The notes under the pieces were generated by a model that made no database searches, was not told the DNA's origin, and saw only the letters and a program-made list of their open reading frames with translations. Below, in pieces: positions 1 through 6,476 of a stretch of DNA of 11,359 nucleotides. Origin of the DNA: Anaerolineae bacterium (lineage in GTDB: Bacteria; Chloroflexota; Anaerolineae; Aggregatilineales; UBA2796); NCBI GenBank assembly GCA_020851855.1, contig JADZBY010000087.1, forward strand, positions 1-11,359. The letters are read 5' to 3'. The position numbers were made by a program, and so were the translations under genes. Each line of letters begins with the position of its first letter. The first letter of the stretch is position 1.

Positions 1-161
1 AAGCCGACCAGCCCGGCGGCGAGCATGGCCACGCTGAACAGGCCGAGGGCGAGCAGCGTGCGCGGCGATTCGAGGTCCAGGCGGCGCAGGATGCCATAAC
101 CGGCGGGCAGGCTGCGGCGTGCAGTCCAGCGCGCGGCGGCGGGGTGGCCGGGCGCGTTCAT
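1..161 (-). CDS. Partial membrane protein, N-terminus only
   Basis: An open frame on the minus strand begins at ATG 161 and runs off the left edge after 53 codons. The visible product starts MNAPGHPAAARW, has an Arg-rich stretch with RRSLPAGYGILRRLDLESPR, and then enters a hydrophobic segment (LLALGLFSVAMLAAGLVG) that looks like a first transmembrane helix with its positive side in the cytoplasm. A GGAG lies about 13-16 nt before the ATG, somewhat far for a ribosome binding site. The gene lies downstream of the tRNA-Ser pair but is separated from it by a strong terminator, so it probably has its own promoter; I see no convincing one in 162-226. Family not recognisable from this fragment. Confidence 0.55.
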   Translation of the reverse strand, partial: MNAPGHPAAARWTARRSLPAGYGILRRLDLESPRTLLALGLFSVAMLAAGLVG

Positions 162-226
162 GGTTGGCAGGTTGCGCTCCGGAGGGACAGGCGACGGGTT
201 ACGGGTCATATCGCAAAGGCTAAAGC

Positions 227-266
227 AAAAAGGCTGCGCCGTCAACGTGACAAGCGCAGCCTTTTT
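227..266 (-). terminator. Rho-independent terminator after the tRNA-Ser pair
   Basis: A perfect 13-bp inverted repeat, AAAAAGGCTGCGC (227-239) and GCGCAGCCTTTTT (254-266), surrounds a 14-nt loop. Read leftward it is a GC-rich stem followed by a T-run, 7 nt beyond the 3' end of tRNA-Ser(GCT). Because the stem is flanked by A-run and T-run on both sides it could also stop rightward transcription. Confidence 0.85.
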
Positions 267-273
267 CCTGGTG

Positions 274-362
274 CGGGAGGGCAGGGATTCGAACCCTGGT
301 CCCGGGATAAACCGAGAAACCGCTTAGCAGGCGGCCCCAATCGACCACTCTGGCACCCCCCC
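274..362 (-). tRNA. tRNA-Ser(GCT)
   Basis: The minus strand folds as a class II tRNA of 89 nt. The acceptor stem GGGGGGG/CCCTCCC has one G-U pair. TG follows at positions 8-9, then a CCA/TGG D stem and the anticodon stem GCCGC/GCGGT with loop CTGCTAA, which gives anticodon GCT for AGC/AGU codons. The long variable arm has a TCTCGG/CCGGGA stem, and the T arm is CAGGG-TTCGAAT-CCCTG. The discriminator base is G, as expected for serine. CCA is not encoded directly after it (the next bases are CAC), so it would be added after transcription. Confidence 0.97.
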
Positions 363-386
363 AGTCATGAGGCTATCGGGTTGGTA

Positions 387-476
<90 letters not shown>

Positions 477-514
477 AGGCCAAAGGCAAGCGCGATAAGC
501 CTGAAGTGAAATGC

Positions 515-543
515 AGTATACCATAGCCGATCGGGCCGGTCAA
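515..543 (-). promoter_or_regulatory. Sigma70-type promoter for the tRNA-Ser operon
   Basis: On the minus strand TTGACC (543-538) and TATACT (520-515) are separated by exactly 17 nt, and TGG immediately before the -10 gives an extended -10 element. The predicted start is near 508, leaving about 30 nt of leader before tRNA-Ser(TGA) at 476. This is the best-looking promoter in the window, as expected for stable RNA genes. Confidence 0.75.
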
Positions 544-590
544 CGCCGGTTTTGAGGCAGCGGCGGGGCAGAGAGAGTCCTCACCCCCGA

Positions 591-625
591 TAGGCATTTC
601 GTTCGCCGTCCCTCTACAATAGAGG
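591..625 (+). promoter_or_regulatory. Possible promoter with overlapping dyad before the S33 hydrolase
   Basis: TACAAT at 615-620 is a fair -10 hexamer about 50 nt before the ATG at 673. The -35 position (591-597, around TAGGCAT) is poor, which would suit an activator-dependent promoter. A perfect 6-bp dyad, CCTCTA-CAA-TAGAGG (611-625), covers the -10 and could be a repressor site. The remaining sequence between the tRNAs and the hydrolase gene (544-672) shows nothing else I can support. Confidence 0.3.
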
Positions 626-672
626 ACAGACAACGCGCCCTGTGTTGTGGGTGAGAGAACGGATAGCAGCTC

Positions 673-2613
673 ATGAACCGTGTGATTCTGGCCGGGATAG
701 CCGTCCTGCTGGCCCTGTTCGTATCGTTGATCGCGCCTGGAGCGCCGCCGACCGCGCGCGCCGAGAGCAAACTCGACCTGGACGCCTGTACCCTGACGCT
801 CGGTGCCGATCCCGGCGTGGAGACGCCCGCCCGCTGTGGCACGTTCCAGGTCCCCGAAGACTGGAGCCAGCCGGACGGGCGGCAGATCACGCTGCGGGTG
901 GCGGTGCTGCCCGCCCTGTCGCCCAATCCACGCGGCGCGCCCATCTTCCACTTCGAAGGCGGCCCCGGCGCGTCGGCCATCGAGGGCTATTCCACGATCT
1001 GGCACTCGGCCTACGAGGGTTTCCGCGCCGATCACGACATCGTCTTGATCGACCAGCGCGGCACGGGCGGCTCGACGTCGTTACAGTGCACCGAGTTCAC
1101 GTCCTCGGCGCTGGACGATCTGGCCAAAGGCCTGTCGCCGGAGCAGCGCATCGAGCAATCGCGCGAGCGGTACACCGCCTGCCTGAACCGGCTGGCAGCG
1201 ACGACCGATCCGGCCCAGTACACGACGGCGGCGCTGGCCGACGACACCGACGCCGTGCGCGCCGCGCTCGGTTATGACCAGATCAACATCTTCGGCTCGT
1301 CGTACGGCACGTGGCTGGGCCAGATTTACCTGGCCCGACACGGCGATCACGTGAACGCCGCCGTCCTGGAAGGCACGGTTGGCCCGTGGAACGAGCACGT
1401 CTTGAGCGTCGGCCAGAACATCCAGGATACGCTTTACCGCGTCTTTGACCTGTGCGCGGCGGATGCGGACTGCAACCGCACCTATCCCGACCTGCGCACG
1501 CGGCTGGACGAGGCGGTCCAGGCGCTGTCCGTCCCGGCAAAGGCGCTGGGCATTTCGGCGGCGTCCGGCCAGTCGTACGCCGTCGTCATCACGCGCGACG
1601 ACTTCCTGGGCACGCTTCAGGCGTTGCTCGACACGGGCAGCAGCGTGGCCACCATCCCCAAGGTCGTCACCGACGCGGCGCGCGGCCAGTTCACCACGCC
1701 CGCCACGATCATGGTTGCGCTGGCGGAACAGGCCGATTCGGTGTCGCTGGGCATGTTCCAGTCCATCATCTGCGCCGAAAGCCTGGCCTATGCGACGCCG
1801 GACGACATCCAGAAGGCGATGGACGGCAGTTTTTACGGCACGGGCGATGCGGTTATCGAGAGCCTGATCGACGGCTGCCGGGTGTGGCGCAGCGGCGAGG
1901 TCGACCCGGCGGACATTGCGCCGGCGCGGTCCGACCGCCCGGTGCTGATCCTGGCCGGCGGCTTCGACTCGCGCACGCCGGTGGCCTATGCCGAAGAGGC
2001 CGACGCGCGCCTGAGCCGCAGCACGCTGGCGGTGTTCCCGTACCAGGGCCACGGCATCCTGCCCTTCAGCGGTTGCGCCCAGCAATTGGCGGCGCAATTC
2101 TTCCTGACGCCGGATGCGCCGCTGGACGTGAGTTGTGCAGCGCAGGACACCGCGCCGCGCTTCCAGGGCGCAGTCCAGCTGCAATTCGAGCGCTACAACG
2201 ATCCGGCGGGTGCGTTCCGGGTGAACATCCCGCTCGGATGGCAGCGCCAGCCCGACCCGGCGGGAAGCGATACGCAGGGCATGGCCTTTTTCCAGCCGCC
2301 GGAATCGGAAGGTGCGCGGCAGATATTGGGCATCGGCGCGTTTGGCGCGGTCAGTGCGGACGAAGCGCAACGGCGGGCCGAGGCGGTCATCGCGGCGCGC
2401 TTTGGCGCGGTGAATGCGCGCGGCGCGCTGGACGTGTTCGGCATGAAGTTGATCGAGTATTCGGCCCGTGTGGGCGACGATATCGGCAGCGGCGCATTGA
2501 TCATCATCCCGGCGGGCGGCTCGACGCGCGTCATCTGGTACGCCGCGCCGCCCAATGTCTTCGTGTCGGTGTTCGAGAATATCGTCGTCGGCGTGACGCC
2601 CTCGCTGCAATAG
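673..2613 (+). CDS. Secreted S33 family alpha/beta hydrolase (TAP-like peptidase)
   Basis: 646-residue exported hydrolase of the tripeptidyl-aminopeptidase/proline-iminopeptidase (S33) group; the substrate is probably peptides or small esters outside the membrane. Residues 1-30 form a signal peptide ending near ARA. The family landmarks appear in order: the oxyanion-loop motif EGGPG (95-99, in place of HGGPG), DQRGTGGS, the nucleophile elbow GSSYG with Ser210, Asp432 in GGFDSRTP, and His460 in YQGHG within the TAP C-terminal region. The triad is therefore complete and the enzyme should be active. From about residue 508 there is an extra domain of about 140 residues beginning YNDPAGAFRVNIPLGW, resembling PsbP/DcrB-like accessory domains by eye only. 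The start is the only ATG that gives the signal peptide, although the Shine-Dalgarno is weak. The gene stands alone, convergent with the neighbouring cytochrome gene, and has no evident link to the electron-transfer cluster. Confidence 0.9.
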   Translation: MNRVILAGIAVLLALFVSLIAPGAPPTARAESKLDLDACTLTLGADPGVETPARCGTFQVPEDWSQPDGRQITLRVAVLPALSPNPRGAPIFHFEGGPGASAIEGYSTIWHSAYEGFRADHDIVLIDQRGTGGSTSLQCTEFTSSALDDLAKGLSPEQRIEQSRERYTACLNRLAATTDPAQYTTAALADDTDAVRAALGYDQINIFGSSYGTWLGQIYLARHGDHVNAAVLEGTVGPWNEHVLSVGQNIQDTLYRVFDLCAADADCNRTYPDLRTRLDEAVQALSVPAKALGISAASGQSYAVVITRDDFLGTLQALLDTGSSVATIPKVVTDAARGQFTTPATIMVALAEQADSVSLGMFQSIICAESLAYATPDDIQKAMDGSFYGTGDAVIESLIDGCRVWRSGEVDPADIAPARSDRPVLILAGGFDSRTPVAYAEEADARLSRSTLAVFPYQGHGILPFSGCAQQLAAQFFLTPDAPLDVSCAAQDTAPRFQGAVQLQFERYNDPAGAFRVNIPLGWQRQPDPAGSDTQGMAFFQPPESEGARQILGIGAFGAVSADEAQRRAEAVIAARFGAVNARGALDVFGMKLIEYSARVGDDIGSGALIIIPAGGSTRVIWYAAPPNVFVSVFENIVVGVTPSLQ

Positions 2614-2616
2614 GCG

Positions 2617-2685
2617 GATCAGGGTTTCCGGGCGGCTCGCGAGCCGCCCCTACAGCGCCGCAATGTGTAGGGGCGTGTCCTGATC
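2617..2685. repeat. Nested palindromic intergenic element between convergent genes
   Basis: The gap between the two convergent genes holds nested inverted repeats. The outer arms are GATCAGG (2617-2623) and CCTGATC (2679-2685). Inside lie a perfect 20-nt palindrome, GGGCGGCTCG/CGAGCCGCCC (2630-2649), and an 8-bp stem, CCCCTACA (2647-2654) with TGTAGGGG (2666-2673). There is no T-run, so it is not a textbook intrinsic terminator, but RNA from either strand would fold strongly. The palindrome-plus-CCCTAC pattern recurs at 11309-11334, suggesting a dispersed genomic repeat. Confidence 0.65.
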
Positions 2686-2691
2686 ACCGGC

Positions 2692-4356
2692 TCACCCCGG
2701 CAGGCCGTTCGCGATCCACTTCCGCAACAGATCAAGCTGGTGCGGCGTGGGCTGCGCGAAATGGCCGCCGGTGAGCACCTCGATCATGCGGCTCTGGTCC
2801 GGCTCACCGGCGACCACCACCGGCCCGCTCTGGCTGCCGGCGATCAGGCTGTCATAGTCCGTCAGGCGCAAGCCCGCCGAAGGGACCGGGCCATGACAGC
2901 CGCCACATTCCTGCGTGAAGAACGGCTGCAGGATGGTGTACGTCGGCTCGCCGTCGAAGTCCGCGAGCAGCGGCGTTGGCTCCACCTGGTAGATCTCCAG
3001 CGCTTTGGCCAGTCCGGGCGCGTTGAAGCCCGCATAGCGCCACGGGATGCCGTGACAACCGCTGTTTGCGCAGAAGCTCTGGTCATCGATGCCGCCGGGG
3101 TTGCTCGTCGTGTGGCAGTTCGAGCAGCTCGCGTCAAAGACGGTGTGATGGCGCGCGATCCACGTCGAGTCGAGATGCGACGCCGGCTCGATGCCCGTCG
3201 TCAGCGGCAGCATCGGCTCGATCACGTCGGGACGGACCACCTGCGGGATGGAGTGGCACAGGTTGCATTCCAGCCGGATGACCTCGCCCTCGGCGCTGAA
3301 GTGCTGGCCATCGTGGCAGCGGAAACAGCCCGGCGCGTCGCGGTGGCCGATGTTGTCCGGGTGCGTCGTCCAGTCCAGCTTCTGCTCCGGGAAGTTGCTC
3401 TCTTTGTACAACACGCCAAGCTCGGCGATGGCCGCTGTGACCTGGTCCTTGCCCTGGGCGTAGAAATCCGGGTAGTTCGCCGCGTAATACCCGTCCAGCG
3501 TGGCAAAGGCGGCTTCTGCATCGGCGATGGAGCCGTATGGCCCGGTCAGCAGCTCGACGGCGCGGGCGCGGATGAACGGGATGTCGCGCGAGATGTCGCC
3601 CTGGTACAACGCCTGATCGACCGCGCGCCCCGGCGTCTTGACCAGGTGCGAGATGCGGTTGTGGCACGTGATGCAGTCCATCTCGTGCACCTCGTACTGC
3701 TCAAGGTTCTGTGTGTCGAGGGGCGAATTGATGGCGTTGTAATCGACCGTGCGCCCGTCCGGGTACTCGACGCGCACCCAGGGGATTTCCTGCTGTTCGG
3801 GGCCGAGCGAGATAAACGACACCTTGCTCTCGATATGCCAGTGGATGCCGCGCGCCAGCCCGGTCCGCGCGCTGCCGCCGCCGGTGTGCATGAGCAGGAA
3901 GATGTTGTACGGGTCGTTCGTGCGGTTGTTTTCGAAGGTGCGCACCACTTGCAGGCTGTCGTCCGAGAATTTCTCCGGCGAATGGCACAATTCGCACGTC
4001 TCGCGGGCCGGGCGCATCTCCGTGGTCCGGATCGGCAGCTCGAAGTCCTGCAGGATGGTGGCGAAAACCAGCCGCATGTGCCCGGCCTTGCGGTACGCCT
4101 GCACGATGATCAGATCGCGCCCGATGTGGCAGTCCACGCACAGCACCCGCGAATGGGGCGAGGCGAGGTAGTTGCTGAACTGGGGCGGCATGGTGTGGCA
4201 GGTCGTGCCGCAGAAGGCCGGCGAGTTGCTGTACTCCCACACGGGCGGGATGGCCAGCAGGATGACGACCAGCCCGACGCCGATCAGGACGAAAGGCAGG
4301 AAGCGACGCGCCGACTGAAGCCTGCCGGTGCGAAGGGAATAACGAAGGCGTTCCAT
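2692..4356 (-). CDS. NapC/NirT-type membrane-anchored nonaheme cytochrome c
   Basis: 554-residue multiheme protein. A single N-terminal helix (about 19-37) follows a basic leader and anchors it to the membrane. The adjacent CGTTCH (49-54) ... CVDCH (73-77) pair, with SPHS between, is the NapC/NirT signature of quinol-oxidising cytochromes. Further sites are CELCH (121), CITCH (228), CFRCH (344), CNLCH (364), CSNCH (411), a CX3CH site CANSGCH (429-434) and CGGCH (484). That makes nine potential hemes, well beyond the four of classical NapC. The last 80 residues (QPFFTQECGGCHGP ... LLRKWIANGLPG) resemble a planctomycete-type cytochrome c domain, but the usual distal MPP motif reads GGHFAQP. The ATG at 4356 is chosen over an upstream GTG because AGGAGA sits 6 nt before it. 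The gene is divergent from the three-gene cytochrome operon and likely passes quinol electrons into it; partner and direction are inferred. Confidence 0.87.
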   Translation of the reverse strand: MERLRYSLRTGRLQSARRFLPFVLIGVGLVVILLAIPPVWEYSNSPAFCGTTCHTMPPQFSNYLASPHSRVLCVDCHIGRDLIIVQAYRKAGHMRLVFATILQDFELPIRTTEMRPARETCELCHSPEKFSDDSLQVVRTFENNRTNDPYNIFLLMHTGGGSARTGLARGIHWHIESKVSFISLGPEQQEIPWVRVEYPDGRTVDYNAINSPLDTQNLEQYEVHEMDCITCHNRISHLVKTPGRAVDQALYQGDISRDIPFIRARAVELLTGPYGSIADAEAAFATLDGYYAANYPDFYAQGKDQVTAAIAELGVLYKESNFPEQKLDWTTHPDNIGHRDAPGCFRCHDGQHFSAEGEVIRLECNLCHSIPQVVRPDVIEPMLPLTTGIEPASHLDSTWIARHHTVFDASCSNCHTTSNPGGIDDQSFCANSGCHGIPWRYAGFNAPGLAKALEIYQVEPTPLLADFDGEPTYTILQPFFTQECGGCHGPVPSAGLRLTDYDSLIAGSQSGPVVVAGEPDQSRMIEVLTGGHFAQPTPHQLDLLRKWIANGLPG

Positions 4357-4362
4357 AAAGCT

Positions 4363-4368
4363 TCTCCT
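4363..4368 (-). promoter_or_regulatory. Ribosome binding site fixing the nonaheme cytochrome start
   Basis: AGGAGA on the minus strand lies 6 nt before the ATG at 4356. The in-frame GTG eight codons upstream would put this site inside the coding region, and its extra residues add nothing to the membrane anchor, so ATG 4356 is preferred. Confidence 0.75.
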
Positions 4369-4544
4369 GGGCACACTCACGGCGTTGGCGCGGCGTTTCA
4401 GACCTTCAATCGGTGAGTGGGTGTGTACAACAGGACCCGCCGATTTGTGGGATATGTCGATTTTTTATAGTTGCCATCTAGATTACAATACCACCAGCGC
4501 GTCGTGCAACTGGCTATTGTGATACAGGCAGGGCACACGCCGCG

Positions 4545-4572
4545 TTGTGTTCACGCGCGTCAGGAATATACT
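4545..4572 (+). promoter_or_regulatory. Candidate promoter of the three-gene cytochrome operon
   Basis: TTGTGT (4545-4550) and TATACT (4567-4572) are 16 nt apart. The -10 is identical to that of the tRNA promoter in this window. Predicted initiation near 4580 leaves a leader of about 43 nt. A Shine-Dalgarno AGGAA (4611-4615) lies 7 nt before ATG 4623, which supports that start over an in-frame upstream ATG at 4545 that would overlap this promoter. Confidence 0.5.
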
Positions 4573-4622
4573 TACGGAACATAGCCGAATACAGGCGCCG
4601 GCCACGATTGAGGAACCAACCC

Positions 4623-6476
4623 ATGCGCCGTTCATCCTTCTTGATCATCGTTTGTGGACTCGGTCTGCTCGGCATCGGCCTGCTGCTCGGCGGCGAAAGC
4701 GCGCCCGCACAGGCACAGGGCGCGGAAGAGGCCGAATACGTCGGCTCCGACGAGTGCAGCTCGTGCCACCGCCCCATCAGCCGCGCCCACGCCGAAACCA
4801 ACCACGCGCTCGCCCTGCAAGATGTCAGCCGGTCCAGGGACAAAGACCTGATCCTGGGCGATTTCGACAAGGGCGAAGCGGCGCGCACCGTGCAGTTCCC
4901 CGGCGAAGATGCGCCGCGCCCCTTCACCGCAGACGATATTGAATACGCCATCGGCGCGGGCCGCTACGCACAGCGTTACCTGGTCGAAATTGACCGCAAC
5001 GAGTACGCCGTGCTGCCCGCCGAATGGGATGTGGCGGCGCAAGAATGGCGGTCCGTGAAGCTGGCGGAAAACTGGCCCGATCCGGCTTATGACTGGGGTA
5101 CACGTTGTGCAGGTTGCCATACCACCGGCCTCGACGTGGAGCGTGTGCGGTGGGATGACGACGGCGTACAGTGCGAAGCGTGCCACGGCCCGGCCAGCCT
5201 GCATGTCGAGGCCGCGCGCGACGCCGGGCGCAACCCAACCGAAGAGGAATTGCAGCAGATTCACGCCGCCATCGTGCTCAGCCCGGATGCGCAGATCTGC
5301 GGCAAGTGCCACAGCCAGGGCAGCGACGCCGACAATGTGCACGCCTACTCCACCACGTACCATCCCGGCGGCGTACTGCTTGCCGATGGCGCGTTCAGCC
5401 TTGTGGCGGGCGATGACCCGGCCTACTGGTGGAGCACCGGGCACGGCCACCGCAACAACATGCAGTACAACGAGTGGCTGTCTTCGAAACACGCCCGGTC
5501 GTTGGAGACGCTGAAGGCCAGCGACGCCGCGCAGGACGAGTGTTTGCAGTGCCACAGCGGCGATTATGCGTTCATAGAGCGCTTGCGGGCCAGCGCCGAG
5601 GCGGGCGACCGTGAAGGCCCACCGCCGGACCTGCCCACGCTCGAGTCGGCGCAGTTTGCCGTGACCTGCACGGTTTGTCACAGCCCGCACACGGCGACCG
5701 AGGCCGAGTCGCAGGTGGTGGGCGATGCGTACAGCCTGTGCACAAGTTGCCACCAGAACACGGCATTGATCGCCCCGCTGCACCACCCGGTCATGGAGAT
5801 GTTTGAAGGGCAGCAGCTTATTGACGGCGTCCCGGCCATGCCATCCGCGCACTTTTCGCAGGAAGACGGCCCGCGCTGCGTCGCCTGCCACATGCCGGAC
5901 CTGCCCATCGAGGGCATCCCGCTGGCCAGCCACACCTGGCGACCGGCGCTGCCCGGCGCGGGCGACGACGGGCCGCCGGATGTGTGCTCCGGCTGCCACG
6001 AGGACCTGTCCACCGCCGATTTGCAGTCGCTGGTTGAAGACACACAGGCGGCGATCCGCGCCCGGCTGTCGCTGGCCTGGACGCGCGTGGGTGGTTTGGC
6101 CACGCCGGAGCCGGGCAGCGACGAGGCGGCGCTCTATGATCAGCTCGTCACGGCGCTGACCTTCGTGCAAAACGACGGCAGCCAGGGCGTGCACAACTAT
6201 GCGTACGCCAACGCCCTGCTCAGCGAGACGTCCCGGCTGCTCACGCGGCTGAGTGTGCCCGGCGCGCGCCTGGAGCCGACCGAAGGCCCCGCCCCGACGG
6301 CCACCCCGGCCAGCCCACAGGTGCTCGTCGTGGCCGGCGAAACCGTCCTGCACACCGGCGTGCGGCCCATGACGCTGATCGTGCTGGGCGCTATCGGGCT
6401 GATACTGCTTGTCGCCGCACTCGTGCTCTTCCGCCCCGTTCGCCGTCCCACCACAGACCAGGAGACTGACGCATGA
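4623..6476 (+). CDS. Nonaheme cytochrome c, c554-type N-terminus, C-terminal anchor
   Basis: 617-residue exported multiheme cytochrome. A signal peptide (about 1-32, ending AQAQG) is followed by YVGSDECSSCH, the typical opening of cytochrome c554-type domains. Heme sites begin at Cys45, 162, 184, 226, 307, 349, 373, 419 and 455, all CXXCH. CEACHGPASLHV (184-195) is the usual CEACHGPGSxHV motif of that family. The second half (about 283-545) has an arrangement seen in NrfA/HAO-like multiheme proteins, including SSKHARSLETL, HMPDLP and a helical tail with QGVHNYAYANALL. There is no CXXCK, so it is not a standard ammonia-forming nitrite reductase. A Pro/Thr-rich linker (about 549-565) leads to a C-terminal helix (583-603) with basic residues after it, tethering the protein to the outer face of the membrane. 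First gene of the operon; its stop overlaps the next start (ATGA). Redox substrate unknown. Confidence 0.87.
   Translation: MRRSSFLIIVCGLGLLGIGLLLGGESAPAQAQGAEEAEYVGSDECSSCHRPISRAHAETNHALALQDVSRSRDKDLILGDFDKGEAARTVQFPGEDAPRPFTADDIEYAIGAGRYAQRYLVEIDRNEYAVLPAEWDVAAQEWRSVKLAENWPDPAYDWGTRCAGCHTTGLDVERVRWDDDGVQCEACHGPASLHVEAARDAGRNPTEEELQQIHAAIVLSPDAQICGKCHSQGSDADNVHAYSTTYHPGGVLLADGAFSLVAGDDPAYWWSTGHGHRNNMQYNEWLSSKHARSLETLKASDAAQDECLQCHSGDYAFIERLRASAEAGDREGPPPDLPTLESAQFAVTCTVCHSPHTATEAESQVVGDAYSLCTSCHQNTALIAPLHHPVMEMFEGQQLIDGVPAMPSAHFSQEDGPRCVACHMPDLPIEGIPLASHTWRPALPGAGDDGPPDVCSGCHEDLSTADLQSLVEDTQAAIRARLSLAWTRVGGLATPEPGSDEAALYDQLVTALTFVQNDGSQGVHNYAYANALLSETSRLLTRLSVPGARLEPTEGPAPTATPASPQVLVVAGETVLHTGVRPMTLIVLGAIGLILLVAALVLFRPVRRPTTDQETDA

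Larger units (their letters stand above)
4357..4622. other. Divergent intergenic control region
   Basis: About 265 nt separate two divergently transcribed cytochrome genes. An AT-rich core at about 4455-4495 (a T-run followed by TATAG, and TTACAATACC) stands out from the GC-rich surroundings and is the likely site of regulator or RNA polymerase binding for the leftward gene. I could not settle on a well-spaced leftward -35/-10 pair. The rightward promoter candidate is listed separately. No RNA gene or small coding frame is convincing here. Confidence 0.5.

Noticed and set aside
1081..2610. 509-codon open frame antisense to the S33 hydrolase
   Set aside because: Arg/Ala/His-rich translation without motifs, fully opposite a gene with an intact catalytic triad and signal peptide. 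It is a product of high GC at third positions.
2740..4416. 558-codon open frame antisense to the NapC-type cytochrome
   Set aside because: No recognisable domain; the opposite strand carries nine ordered heme motifs and a good ribosome binding site.
4545..4622. Upstream in-frame ATG (4545) as the start of the first operon gene
   Set aside because: It would place 26 polar and basic residues before the signal peptide and overlap the promoter; ATG 4623 has AGGAA at the right distance.
4632..6353. 573-codon open frame antisense to the first nonaheme cytochrome
   Set aside because: Low-complexity Arg/Gly/Ala translation with no motifs; shadow of the real gene.
4623..6476. Annotation as NrfA ammonia-forming nitrite reductase
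   Set aside because: NrfA is normally pentaheme with a Lys-ligated CXXCK site. This protein has nine CXXCH sites and no CXXCK, and starts with a c554-type domain.
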